A stretch of 64,000 nucleotides of DNA from Heliocybe sulcata (lineage: Eukaryota > Basidiomycota > Agaricomycetes > Gloeophyllales > Gloeophyllaceae): contig ML213510.1 in assembly GCA_004369045.1 (NCBI GenBank), positions 1,088,004 to 1,152,003 on the forward strand, given 5' to 3'. Positions 33,179 through 44,722 of the stretch are shown here, one piece after another (position 1 is the first letter of the stretch; each line of letters begins with the position of its first letter). The position numbers and the translations under genes are program-made. The notes beneath the pieces are model-generated. The model was not told where the DNA came from, did no database searches, and saw only the letters and a program-made list of their open reading frames with translations.

Positions 33179-33719
33179 TCTCCCGGATTGTTCTGCTAAA
33201 TGTTGTGCCCGCTCTCCAAATTTGTTATCGCAGCTGTGTTAATTGCGAATGTGCTGTTATGAGACCTCCCCTGTTCGTCCTATTTGCCGTATACTCTACA
33301 TCCGTTGTGCCTGCTGCCAAACTTCTCCTGTGTAATTCATCTGTCGTCGACCAGGAAACTGTATGGCGTGTATCTCCTTAGTTCGTGCATACGTTATGGA
33401 CGTATTTCTTATCGTGACCCAGAACCCGCTGCGAAGCCAGGTACGCGACTTTAATCGCCTATCACAGATCGCCTCCCATGCATGCCATCGCGTAGCACAA
33501 TTTCAGACATTGCGCGAGGGAAAAGCGGCGTATTTCAGGAAGGAAAAGAAGAGTGCTGTTGCTGCTGTCGCTGAGAGTGTGATTGCGAGTAAGGCAAGCG
33601 AGAAGAAGCACGAAGCTTACGAAATATGGAGACGACGGCCGACATGTCCATCAAACTACCTGACGAAGTATGTTGCGGTTTGCGCGTTGGCGCGGAATAT
33701 GAAATTGGACAACCTAGTC
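33179..33719. other. Convergent 3' region
   Basis: Lies between the stop of the MELT-motif gene and the stop of the TFIIIC gene. A 186-codon plus-strand frame (33363-33923) covers it and the antisense of TFIIIC; its second half is a shadow of that gene, and I do not call it. Confidence 0.4.
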
Positions 33720-36700
33720 CTAGACAATGCTCACGAAGCTGTTACCGCAGAACAGGCAACGCTGCACAGCCCGAAGCAATTCAGCCACGGCCCATCCTTG
33801 AGCACCGGCTGGCAAGCAATTGCGGTCCCTCTCAGGATCTTCACTTGTAGGGAGAAGAGCTTTCCTACTGCATCCCACGCATGTTCGTACCTTGGGCGTC
33901 GACAATATAAAAGTAGTGATTGAGCAGCGGCCTGCCGACAGATAGAATGAGAGGCTGCCGAAAAGACGTTGATAGAAACGTACGCCAGACGTGCCCATTG
34001 CCACATGTCGCACTGGTAAGGTCCTGCAAAGGAATAACTGTTTGACAGGCAGGGCAAACCTCCTCCGAATGACCTAAATGGGGATTGTCGGCGTCAACCT
34101 TGTTCATTTGTGATGCGAGCTCCTGCGCTTCTATCGACAGCTCGGCAGGAGATCCAGGTAGCGTGGCCTGCAGCACGACACGCATTACGAAAGGGATGTC
34201 ATCCGCTGCGAGAAACCGTCAAGTCTACCGAATATGACGGAGGAAGACCCAGCGCACCGGTTAGAATGGTAGTCACGGCTTTCAGGTGGCGGATCAGGAC
34301 TCTTTGAACGCGTTGGAAAATCAGGTTCAGCAGTCCATGAGCGCTCTCCCCATACATGTTCTGAATATGCGGATCCCCTTTTGTTAGTTCCTGTAGGTGC
34401 GAAGATAAGGATTGCCGTAACAGAGAAACACCATCGTGTATTCATACCCAGCAATGGTCGGCGACTGCGAATCTTAAGCGCAGCCGAAGAAAGGAGTCCC
34501 ACCCGTACAAGTGAGTGTCGATACTATTTCTGAATTCTCGTTTCACTTGTGTCGTGCACGATCCGCGAAACAGAGGCAAGTGGATGGAGGCAGACTCGTC
34601 GATAGAGACACTCTGTAGGACCTTGAGCAACCGCTCGGCACCCTTCATAGCAGCTCCGTCCTCTCCGAGCCAGAGAAAGACCGGTCTCAGGAAATGGAGC
34701 GGAGCGCGGGCCCATACTGCGGAATCTGTGAGTAGGCCGAACATGAAGTCTGGCATACGGGGTCTCCTTACCTGTTCTCGCACATTCCAGTGCGTCAGCG
34801 AAAATTGGAAGGGCGAGCTCATATTCGCCGGCTCTAGGGTCCTTCCACATCTGTGTGACGATTAACATGCTATTTTGACGAGCATCGGGTTTGTAGCTAA
34901 AATCTGACGGGTTGGATTTCCTGGCAAAGTCCTCTTCAGAATGAACAACCGAACAGCTGGTGCATCTACCGACTCATGAATCCAAGCTAGCGTTGATGAA
35001 CCGTCATACGACATCATGCCACTGATGCGCCCTACATCCGCTTTTGTCACAGTACCTGATTCTGCTGCGCTGAAAACTCGACGAGCTCTGCTAGACAGGT
35101 ACTCGGCTGAAAGGGCGCCGCCGTCAGCAGACGGCGCGAGCGTAGGCTGAGAGGTGAGGCTATGAATGGTGTGAAATGATCCATCAAACAGAGATAGGAT
35201 GAGAACGTCTTGGTCCTCAACGTAAGTGAGTCCGGAGACTGGGTATAAGGGTGATGAGTCGGCGGAGACTTGCTGTCTCTGCAAAATCATCCTCCTGGGT
35301 CCGGACCACGGAAGGTTGCTGGGAATGGGCCATGGCGTAACATCTACCAGGCCGGGTTTGGTGCAGACGAGCACTAGCTAGAAGACCAAGTGAGTTAACG
35401 AGAAGAACGCTAAATCCGCGGAACCTGTGTTCACGTTTCTACCTGGTGTTTCCACCCAACGCAACCCCGATGCGATGCGTCTGTCTGCTTTGAAGGCAGG
35501 TATTTCGCCGACTTCGAAGTCTCTCTGCACTGTGTACTCTGTACCAAATTGGGTTTCAGACGGAGCTGGCGATAGCCTCGCAGAGACTTTAAGAACGGCA
35601 ACAGAACCATCCGATACAGCGCACGCCAGGTACGCCTCGGCTGCGACCAAGTACAATACAAAGACGGGCATCAGGAAAGATCGATCAGATTTAGGGAGAC
35701 GGATCTTACATTGCCTTGGACCGCGACCAGGCAGCCACGGCGACCAGGCCAAATGGGTGACCCACTGATCAGCGACTGTTACGGCGTGCACATGGACCGC
35801 TGTGGGTCCAGGAATATCGTCATCATTCATCTTGTACCTCCATCTGATTAACCCCATAAGGTCGATAGCCTAAGTTGGAATGAAAGAAACGGCGTACTGG
35901 AAGAATGAAATGGAGCCACCACGGCTCCCTGTTGCCAAGAGAGACGCATCCACGTTTGGCGACGGAGCGATGTCGAAGGGAACCTGCGCTGACCAAGAAA
36001 TGCCTGGCGTTTACTCGACGGTCAGCTTTGTCAGCACACTTATTCAAGGAAAAATATCACATAGAATTTGCGCTCGGAGGGTCCTTTCGAGAACCTTCGT
36101 TTCTGAGCAAGGAATCCCCCTCAACAGGGCGGTGATATCATACATCTGGAGTCACAGTGAGACCGTGAGGCAACCTGAAACGAGGGACCTGTTACCTTCT
36201 TCCACTCCCCGCGCAAATGGTTCTTCGCGGTACCCCATAGCGTCAGTTCGAGATTCGAATTTAAAACAGCAACGATGCATCTTATACAAGCATCAGATGG
36301 ATCGACCGGGTGCAATCCTCCGCACTTACCCAGCACCATCGACATTGATTGGCGAAGAAGTGACCGCCCGCAGCACGGGGTCAAAAGACCCGAGCGACGC
36401 CGCAGCCCAGTCTGTGGAAACACGATTCAGTTGTCCAAGTATCGCTCCACGTGCTTGTAAAGCCACCTGGATGATCTAGCGGCCATTGGTAGACAATGGC
36501 CTTTCCGAACTCGATCATTGTTCTGAACCATGCAAGAGACTTGGTGTCTCCGTCTTTATTGCCCTTTCCTGGGATAGGCCTAATCACGGAGGAGGAATCG
36601 AAATTGATCCCGGCATCGGGTGTCTGCCAACTCGGTGAGAAACAGCCCGGAAAAATGGGACTGGCGGCTATACCAGAATGTAGAGCGCGCTCTTTGTCGT

Positions 36701-36808
36701 AAGCAGAGCCTGGCCATCGGCGCTCCATTGCAAGCAGTCCGCCGACGGGTGCGTAGTGCTGGTCGGTACGACCAGCGACGCGTAAGTTTTCAACTCGGTG
36801 TCGCTCAT
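33720..36808 (-). CDS. TFIIIC 90-kDa/delta subunit (GTF3C4/Sfc9-like)
   Basis: A gene of around ten exons. Start 36808 gives MSDTELKTYASLVVPTSTTH and SADCLQWSADGQALLTTKSA, the first blade of the N-terminal WD40 propeller (TFIIIC_delta). Later exons give VTVADQWVTHLAWSPWLPG, AYLACAVSDGSVAVLKVSA, IASGLRWVETPGRNVNT, LTYVEDQDVLILSLFDGSFH and ISGMMSYDGSSTLAWIHES. The C-terminus is the TFIIIC zinc finger: EVCPACQTVIPLQDLTSATC, GNGHVW, then TPKVRTCVGCSRKALLP and CLFCGNSFVSIV. TFIIIC binds tRNA-gene promoters for RNA polymerase III; the human homologue has histone acetyltransferase activity. The zinc ligands are complete. Confidence 0.85.
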
Positions 36809-37432
36809 ATTGGATGGGAAATAACAGTGATTGAGAATCCTGCGCCTATTTCCTGCAATATTGTCGACGCCAATGTCAGGGTCTGGTCTGTTCAAATCGC
36901 ATTACCATATTCACGTCACTTCTTGCAATTCATGCGCGTCGACTGGTAACAGTTGGAAAGGAGAATGAAGTACCTCTCGCAGCGCGCCATACCAACCGCA
37001 AGCTCGGCTCGGCATTTCCCGGTGGCTTTCATTCGCGGGCTTTGGTGGCTATGCTCTAGCCACTTCTTTATGGACGCGAACGTGCCAACTGACCGTGTTG
37101 CTGCCCACAGGTAATATTGACGTCTAATATTGAAGTGCACTGTACCCGAGGCAATAAACTTGCGCCAACTATCTGTCAAGGCTGACGGTTTCTACTCCGC
37201 ATTGAGCCACCATGACGGTCAGTCTGCATACCAGCTGTATAGAACTCAGGCACTGCTGCTGTAACTGAGCGCATCGCACTCCAGGACCTCACGTATTGTT
37301 ATATGCATATGACTTCATATAATCTCCTGACTCTCAATACCATTGAAACCGACGACTATTTTATGGATGATTTACAAGAAGAGGGTAAGCGCGATCAGTG
37401 CGACCGCCAACAAGGAGCTCACGCCGCGTGGC
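36809..37432. other. Intergenic upstream of TFIIIC subunit and acidic-tail gene
   Basis: About 620 bases between divergent genes. A leftward frame at 36916-37179 (87 codons) shows no domain. Presumed shared promoter region; no clear element seen. Confidence 0.4.
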
Positions 37433-37994
37433 ATGCCACAGAGGTACAAGTCCCGAAGGAAATGCGGCCTCCGGACATTGAAGAATCCGAAGGCATGTAC
37501 ACAAGATACAGTATCTCTCCAGTTCATCAAGGATTACTAACGTGGCGGCCGCCACAGCTCTGCCGTCCCAAATCCACCCGTCCTATCTTTACGGCAACCC
37601 CTTCAGCCTGAAACACCCCGCCTCTGGCCCGCGGCTGTATCGAGACCCACACTCACGCGCCTTGTTCCAAGACTCCGCGTACGGCAAGGGTGGGAAGAAT
37701 AACAATCTTCAGTGGAAGGACCTCGCGCTGCGCGAGCTTCTGCCTGTCGATGAAGCGAAGGAGGAAGCGGAAAAGGCCGCCCAGGCACGTAAGATGGCGA
37801 GTGGCGCGACCCCTACGAATGCCGGTGGACAGCAGCCGCCGAATCCCCCTCCTGGGCCTGACCAGACTGTGGACGAGGAAGAGGAAGACGAGGAGGAGAA
37901 CGACGAGAATGAAACTGGTGGCGAAGAGGGCGAAAGCGAAGGCGAGGACCAGAATGTGGAAGGCGAAAGTAGCTACGAAGAGGAAGAAGAGTAG
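37433..37994 (+). CDS. Small hypothetical protein with acidic C-terminal tail
   Basis: A likely two-exon model starts at 37433 (MPQRYKSRRKCGLRTLKNPK), splices across a GTACAC…CCACAG intron holding a TACTAAC branch site, and continues SLPSQIHPSYLYGNPFSLKH. If unspliced, the frame would start at 37542. The middle has GKGGKNNNLQWKDLALRELL and AKEEAEKAAQARKMASG; the last third is almost all Glu, Asp and Asn (EEEEDEEENDENE). The basic start and acidic end suggest a nuclear or RNA/protein-binding role, but I do not recognise the family. Confidence 0.55.
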
Positions 37995-38106
37995 ATCATA
38001 TCGCGCTGCACAATAATTGATTCGCGTCGTCGTGGCTAGTTTATCTATGTCGCCGTGCACACCCTTGCTATTCTGAGTTTCCCGAGAAATATTCCTACAT
38101 TACAAT

Positions 38107-39373
38107 TCATTCTCTACCACCAGTTAGTGCAGCAACGAAAAGCTCGCCGGTCTCGTCCAGGAGTATCTCCTTTGTACCTAGTTCTTGATCCACTACCCAC
38201 TCATAAGCCTCCAACAGTATTGTATCCGTGAGCGGCACGAAGTGAGCCGCCAACACCCGTATAATATTCGTCACCCTAGAGATAGCGACGCGTGTGGCAT
38301 AATCAATATCCTGAGTTGTTTGTTAGGGAAATGACTCAGCCATATTGAAACACACACAGCGCTTACGTCGTTTTGATTCGAATATACAGCCTCGGCGTCA
38401 AAACCTTCCTCGCCCTCCTGATCATTCTCTTTCACGTGTTTACTCACCCAGATATACCCATTCAGCCCGAGGATCAAGTCCACTCCACATGGGAGGGAAA
38501 TGAAATGCGACTTGAGACGCCTAACTAGGATAGGCGGTACAGTCACGATCTGGCCATTCCGTAGCTAGAGAAAGGGTGCCATGTGAGATAACGAAGAAGG
38601 GCGACTAGAAAAGGGGTAGTGGCGTACTTTACCGTATTTGAGAGAACGCGTATGTAGAGACATGGCACCGTCAGAGAAGAAGGCCTGGACCTCTGCCACA
38701 AGCAGGTCGCCTTCCTCGAAGAACGTGCGCATTTGCAGTTCGTCACTCTCCAGCTTCCTTCTCTGCGATGGTTTTCAGGAAGACGCCGAGATCAGCACAA
38801 TGGAGACACAACATGGGCGCCCGGTTCACCTGGATACCGCCTGGAAGGTTGACAGACGACAGCATCAGCACCGCGTCCTGTCGCGAATTCGCATCGACCT
38901 TCCACCTCTTTGGCTGGACTTCCGTGATACGGCCCACTACAAGGTCGCCGACTTCTGGGTTGTACCTGGTCTCTCGTCGTTGTCATGTTTGAAGACTACA
39001 ACTTGACGCCGGACAGGCGCTACACCGACCTTGTTCGGATGGCGCGCACGGTCACCAGCTTGTTCACACGTTCGACGGTGCCCGCTACGGAGGCAATGAC
39101 CTCTTCGTTCTCCACATAAGTTCCATGTCCTCTGCAATGGAGGGGTACCAAATTAATGGACCGGTCAAAGGAATTTTATTCGCATACGACTTACCGCATG
39201 AAGGCTTGCGATGAAGTGATGTAATCCCCTGGACACGTCAATCGAGAGCCACTGCCGCTGAGCTCCTCATAGTCCAAGTCCATGGCAACGTCGTCCTCAA
39301 CGTCCGGGTGGTGTTTGACGCGGCCATGACTCGCACTTGTTTGCGGAGGAGGGAACGAAGTAAATGTGACCAT
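38107..39373 (-). CDS. RRP4: Exosome complex RNA-binding subunit Rrp4
   Basis: Start 39373 ([20 protein letters not shown]). The N-terminal part has [15 protein letters not shown], then [40 protein letters not shown] and [20 protein letters not shown]: the S1 domain of Rrp4. Next come [16 protein letters not shown], spliced to [40 protein letters not shown], and the KH-like end with [28 protein letters not shown]. Stop at 38107. The protein is a cap subunit of the nuclear and cytoplasmic RNA exosome. Every conserved block is present. The five or so exons have ordinary GT-AG joins. Confidence 0.95.
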
Positions 39374-40386
39374 GATGAGAGACAAAGGGAAGTAGATTAA
39401 GGTTAGGGTCGGATAAGTGTATAAGTGGTATTTCCAGGAGTTATCGATTTTTCGCCGACGATCGCGGGCCGCGGCGCCACGGCTTCCGCTATATTGGCCG
39501 CTAAAATATCCGGATTTGCTTCCGTGCGAGTGGATCATTCATTAAATAAGGGCCCCTTCAGCAACCTCTAAAACTTTCAACAGCTAGCGAAAGGAGTTCG
39601 GCAAATTAAGCATATATTGCTTGTGGAGGCAAACATGGTGCTTTGCACACCACCAACTGCGCCCGGAACACCTGAAAGAGAGCTTCGTTTACCTAAGGTA
39701 TATTCGCGGAAGGCAGGATCATTCAAGTGGGTTGGTGGCATGCGGTTCCGGCAAGAAGCCACGTCAGGATCTCAGCCACGGCCATTGCACAGCACAGCAC
39801 GACCCTCGGATTCGAATCTTCGCATGCAACTCTGAAAGCCTAATATATTTCTGGTGCGACAAGCCCGTGATTGGATCGCATGCTCGCAGAGTATTTCCAA
39901 TGGCCGCGACCGTCATATGGCTCTCTCATATATGGTGCCTGCCGCGTATCAGGTTGACAAGAGTTCACTCAGTCGGGGAAGAACCAGAGCGGCGTATTCC
40001 CGCGAGCGGCCAATGAACGCGACGTCATATACCCTACGACGCATTCTGCGTGCGAACTCGCAACAGCCTCTCCCCTTCGAGTATTTGATCTTCGCAGGTT
40101 CTCCTTCCTTTGCTTCCTCACGGTCCCGACATACTGCATACACATGCACAAAGTGTTTCAGCTGTAGCGACCACCTGCGGGCAAAGCACATCTGGATGCG
40201 GTTCTCTACGTGTATTATATAGTGATATGGTAGTCTATCAGGATTACGCAGCACGGCCAGGAACGAATATAGCGACGATAGCGAAGGAAAACATAGAAAG
40301 CATTATGTACCATAGTAAGCGCAAGAGAATTTTAACGGTGAGATGGCAAGGGATCTGGACTCCGCAGTCGCGAAGTGGTCTGGAGT
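39374..40386. other. Intergenic, no supported gene
   Basis: One kilobase between the Rrp4 start and the MYND gene stop. Frames on both strands reach about 100-130 codons (for example 39949-40254 leftward, 39621-40016 rightward) but overlap each other and carry no domain. The 40250-40380 part is A-rich, as 3' flanks often are. Confidence 0.35.
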
Positions 40387-41092
40387 CTATTTGTAAGTTA
40401 AGAAGTAAGCCGAGAGGGTAGGAAGATCGTTGGTGCCAGCGTCGGAGTAACCTTGGCGGCGGGAGCCGTTAAATTTCAGAACGACGACAGGCCCACACCA
40501 GGGCTTCGTCGCCGCTCCGGAAGTGATCCTATAGATTGAGCGGTTCATGGGGGCTCCGCGCGAAAGCGAAAGCGGGCAATAGAAGAGGTTCAGGGGAAAC
40601 CGCAAGGGTTCGTTGTTGAGGCCTTGAGTCAACACGATATTGTTCACCTGGCCTTCCGGGAAGAAATTTTGCACGAGCGGCGTCGGACACGAGCCGTTTG
40701 AAGGCACCTGTTGCGGCCTGCATTGTACAGTGACAATGCGCGGCCGTTCTGAGCAAGTATTAACTCTCACATACCATACACCATGTCAAAAGGACGTACC
40801 TTCTTCGGGCATAAACAGCAGGGCAGATACCGAGAGCAGGGGGTGTTGATACAAAGGAGGCGTTGCGATAGTATTATAGCTCTCTTGAGAGCGATGTGCG
40901 GGCACGCACTCTCCCTTGTGGCGAGGCCAGTCCTAAGAGAGATTTGCGGTCAGAACCATGTGGCATAGCAAGATATGCAAGACGTACGCTAGCCAGATGC
41001 TCAGGTGAGCAATAGTAGGCGCGTTCACAGCGGCCACACCACATGGAAGTGGGCTGGTAGCAGACGTAACATTGATGATTGATAGTACTCAT
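40387..41092 (-). CDS. MYND zinc-finger protein
   Basis: Three exons. Start 41092 gives MSTINHQCYVCYQPTSMWCG, RCERAYYCSPEHLAS, then the next exon DWPRHKGECVPAHRS, which completes a full MYND finger (paired CxxC, YYC, H and C ligands and the W/HK pattern). The body contains PPLYQHPLLSVSALLFMPEE, and the last exon has PRIVTVQCRPQQVPSNGSC, FPEGQVNNIVLTQGLNN, PLRFPLNLFYCPLSLSRGA and ends YFLTYK. MYND fingers bind proline-rich partners and are expanded in mushrooms with mostly unknown roles. Confidence 0.85.
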
Positions 41093-42009
41093 TATACTTT
41101 TTGACGTAGCGTGCGAGAAGTGAGGTGGGTGAGGACAGTCGCAGGCATTCTCGCCTCTTTAATAGCTCGTCCAGGGTTTGGCGCCGAGTTGATGATGCGC
41201 CATAAAAGATGCTTTGTCGAAAGATGCTCGCATTCCGTGTGTGAATGGGCCTCAAAGAGCCTCAAACCGGAGGTGAGTCAGATCGGTCGCATCGGAGAAA
41301 GGGATCTGGGCTTGAGGTAGCCGAGATCCCACTAGCAACGCAGTCAATGTTCCAAATTCCAGGAACCGTAAGGAAGGCGTTCGTGGGGCTGCCGTCGTAA
41401 AAATGTATACGAGATGTCCGTCCCGCCGCATCAGGAAAGCCCAACCTAATCCCGCCCAGACGTCACACGCCGACGGACGCGGTAGCCGCCCGAAGCGCCT
41501 CCATGTAATGTCGTGTTGAGAGGCTGCTTGATATTATGACGGAGTCGGACAGCGGTGCCGTCGTCAAGCGCGAGTTCCCACCAGTGCCGCAGAGTCCTTG
41601 GGAGTGCCGCACAGCTCGCGGCATATATTTGCATGTTTGTATTCAGCTGATCGCCAGGGAGGAGGAGCTGTACCTTTAGTGCGACATCCAACGCCCCGGC
41701 TGATATTCCTGCGAGCTGCGAACGGAGAAAGCCGCCGGACCTAGTCGCTGCCATCACTGCCTGAGGATCCTATACAAGTCTCTGCGGTCGTTGTCTTTCC
41801 AGCAGGGTTGAATCGACTGATGCGAGGAGACGATGGAATGCAGCACCAAATTTTCGAAGCTGAAGCCTTTCATTTAGACGTCGATCGACGGCCTTGCAGC
41901 GTTGGGAAATCAAGGTCTCCCGGGAGATGCCGTGAGGTCCGTCTGAGCCGGACTGGTGGACCGCCGCGGTACCGGTCCTGCCTTCGCCTCAGACAACCTG
42001 CTTCCAACT
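41093..42009. other. Intergenic with possible small leftward gene
   Basis: Between the MYND and Y14 genes. Leftward frames at 41446-41757 (MMAATRSGGFLRSQLAGISA at its start) and 41262-41444 (RTSRIHFYDGSPTNAFLTV) might be exons of one small gene, but no good splice joins them and I know no such family. Confidence 0.3.
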
Positions 42010-42747
42010 ATGTCTGATGAGGAAATGAACATTGATGACGGTGAGTGCGTTTCAGATGCTTCATTGCAGTGTATTAAGGATATATATGCTGCGTTGCAGT
42101 CGGGGAGGGCGGTGGTGTTGTCAAGCGGAAGGGTAGAGGCTTCCAAAACGCGTCTGGTCAGTTCTAAATCCTTGCTACGCTTCCAGCGTCCGTAGATCTG
42201 ATGCTTGACTGCGCAAGGTGGCGGCAATGAAACGACGGCAGGGCCTGAACCCACATACGACCGGGTTGAATCTGCGAAAGATTCGGAAACAAGAGCGGCA
42301 AGATGTGAGTTTTAAACTGTCGTGATCGTATCGGACCTTTCACCTCCTATTCGCGTCCTCGACAGCGGTAGAAGGATGGATTGTCCTCGTGACCGGTGTC
42401 CATGAAGAGGCCACTGAGGAGGATGTGATGGACAAGTTCGCCGAGTACGGCGAAATTAAAAATCTCCACCTCAACCTGGATCGGAGGACTGGCTATGTCA
42501 AGGTGCGCAGGCAGGTATTCTATCTTCATCTAATCATTCATCAGCTTTGCAGGGCTATGCGCTCGTGGAATATGAAACCATGGCCGAGGCGCAAGCCGCT
42601 ATTGACGGTGCCTCCGGAAGTACTCTCCTAGAGCAGACGGTGCAGTGCGATTACGCGTTCGTGCGGCCACCGCCTTCAGGTCCCAAGGGCGGAAGAGGTC
42701 GGCGTGGTCGTAGCGCCAGCCCTTCTCGGCGTCGAAACCGGGAGTGA
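42010..42747 (+). CDS. Exon-junction-complex RNA-binding protein Y14 (RBM8A)
   Basis: Five exons: 42010-42040, 42100-42156, 42218-42304, 42366-42502 and 42553-42747. The N-terminus [10 protein letters not shown] leads to [13 protein letters not shown], the basic block of Y14. The RRM begins [20 protein letters not shown], then [40 protein letters not shown], all nearly identical to animal Y14. The C-terminus [17 protein letters not shown] ends in an SR tail (SPSRRRNRE). Y14 pairs with Mago and marks spliced mRNAs. In place of the usual VDWCFV the strand reads CDYAFV. The gene itself is intron-rich. Confidence 0.95.
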
Positions 42748-43066
42748 TGTAGCATATCTTATTACCGCTGTACTGACTTGAATTGCTGCTGTTTGTCGAT
42801 GCTATCCGTATTATACCTGTGCCGGCCAAGCACCCGCCAGTTTCATCCGATGACTCCTTGGCAATATCAATCCCTTCGACACACGTCATGTTTCTGTGAG
42901 CAGAGTCAGATGTGAATGTGAATGTTCCGTTCGTTGCAACAGTCGCAGCCACACGGAGATGGAATAGGTCGGAGTTGGACAGGACGCGGACTGCTATTCC
43001 CACGGCGAGATCAGTCGTCCTCCGCGTTGCCGAAAACGCGCTACCTTACTCTCTGGCCTGTGGAAC
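42748..43066. other. Intergenic between Y14 and HP1 genes
   Basis: About 320 bases, the terminator of Y14 and promoter of the HP1-like gene. No distinct element seen. Confidence 0.4.
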
Positions 43067-44084
43067 ATGCCCAAGGCGCGTCCGGATCCCGAGGAGGAAG
43101 TAGAGGACGTCGAGGACGGTGATGACGGAGAGGAGGAGGAGTACGAGATAGAAGAAATCATTACCCACCAGTATGGGCATTTCAACGATGTGAGTTTATA
43201 CTGCATGCATGCAATGAAGCCTGCGTTAACGCGACAAATTACGCGTATTATTAGGGAAAGATAGGATATCTGGTAAAGTGGAAGGGTTATGAAGAGACTG
43301 AAAACAGCTGGGTCATGGAGGCCGACGCACAGTACGCCTTATCCTAAGAGATGATCTCCTGCTTCAGTTCGCGAATGATCCTCAACAGAAATGCAACCGA
43401 GGCTATAGACGCCTACTGGGACAAAGTAAAGAAGGAGACGAAGGGCGGTAGAAAATCGGACACGAAGGGCAGGCCCGCGTTAAAGGCGACCAAAGGCGCG
43501 AGAGGCGAGACACCCGGTGAAGACCATTCTTCTGCCGTGAAGAGGCGCCGGCGAGGGACGAAAGTTCAATCGGACGATGAGATGGACGTGGAAGAGGAAG
43601 CGCCGAGGAAGACCGCGCGCACATCGCGAGCATCTACAACAAAGACCGCCACTCCCGTCAAGCAGACTCAGACAAGGAAGAAGGCGCCAGCCCGCTCTGT
43701 TTCCGCCGGCGAGGAAGACGATTCCATGGACGAAGAAGAGGACGACGGGCGCGGGAACATGAGCCGGTATTACAATAAGAAGAATTGGGAAAGCCTGATC
43801 GCGAGAGTTGACACTGTCGAGCGGACGCCGGACGACAGACTCATCATATATTTCACGACGTAAGTTCTACAGCTCCTCGGTGTCTCGAATTGCTTCCGAA
43901 CCTTTTCCCCTTCAAGAACGGATGGCAAACAGGTCAAGGAAGACTCCAAGATTTGCAAAGAGCGGTTCCCACAGGGAGTGCGTGCTCTATTCTTTGCTAT
44001 TGTCGCACTGCGCGCCCATTGCTGATACCCTCCCAGCTGCTCAATTTTTACGAGGCCAACCTGCGTTGGAAGGGTCCCGCGTGA
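43067..44084 (+). CDS. HP1-like heterochromatin protein (chromodomain plus chromo shadow domain)
   Basis: Five exons, 43067-43189, 43255-43331, 43389-43859, 43917-43977 and 44037-44084, give 259 residues. After an acidic start the chromodomain reads EYEIEEIITHQYGHFNDGKI, GYLVKWKGYEETENSWV; the aromatic cage residues (Tyr of YEIEEI, Trp of KWKGY and the following Tyr) that hold methylated H3K9 are present. A basic, serine-rich hinge with KRRRRG follows. The chromo shadow domain is WESLIARVDTVERTPDD, LIIYFTTTDGKQVKEDSKIC, KERFPQGLLNFYEANLRW. This is the Swi6/HP1 layout; such proteins bind H3K9me2/3 and dimerise via the shadow domain. It lies 25 kb from the H3K9M gene. Confidence 0.93.
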
Positions 44085-44722
44085 GACAGCCTTATTTGGA
44101 GTTTCCAGTCTCTTCTTTCTTTTCGCTCTCTCTCCTGGTTCTCGTTGTCAACAAGGAGGATCTTTTTTCCTGCTTCTTGATTTGTCTGTCCTTCACCCAA
44201 AACTCAATCTCGGTGCGTACAAGGACCTCGCTATTAACAGCAACCTACTCCCGTATCACATGGGCCGCGCACTACTGGTGTAACCAGGAGGGATCTCCGG
44301 GTACGAATGACGTCTCTCAAGGATGATCGCGTGAAATATCCTTGCTCGGTACTGCAGTGTGAATTATATCATTGGTTCCCGGACATATCTCAAGATTACA
44401 GAATCAAGGTGCGTACAATGCCGATTATTTGTCCTGGCGCGCAAGATTATTGCTAGCGACGGCTGTGGCCTGAGAATCACTATAGATGGAGCTTGACAAC
44501 CCTGCGAATCATCTCACAGTTAAGTCCGTCATCCCGCAGATGTGTAAACCTCTGTGCGCCTAAAATGCCGGCAGACGGTATTCATAAGCAAAAAAGTAAG
44601 GAATACAGTGCGAGATTAGATGATAAGGTGGCTCCTCTACGCGTTCCATGAACTATCCTATTGTGAGATGATATACAGCCCCAGAAGAGCGGTACCAAGA
44701 ACGCAAACATAGGTACCCGTTC
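44085..44722. other. Convergent 3' region
   Basis: About 640 bases between the stops of the HP1 gene and the leftward membrane-anchored protein gene. Nothing gene-like is supported. Confidence 0.4.

Noticed and set aside
33363-33923. A 186-codon plus-strand open frame
   Set aside because: Its second half is antisense to the well-supported TFIIIC zinc-finger exon, it has no domain, and it lies in a convergent 3' region.
36916-37179. An 87-codon leftward frame upstream of TFIIIC
   Set aside because: No domain, no matching splice context, and it sits in a likely promoter region.
39770-39800. A GATTCGAATC string resembling a tRNA T-loop
   Set aside because: The flanking bases do not pair into a T-stem and no acceptor or anticodon arm is found nearby.
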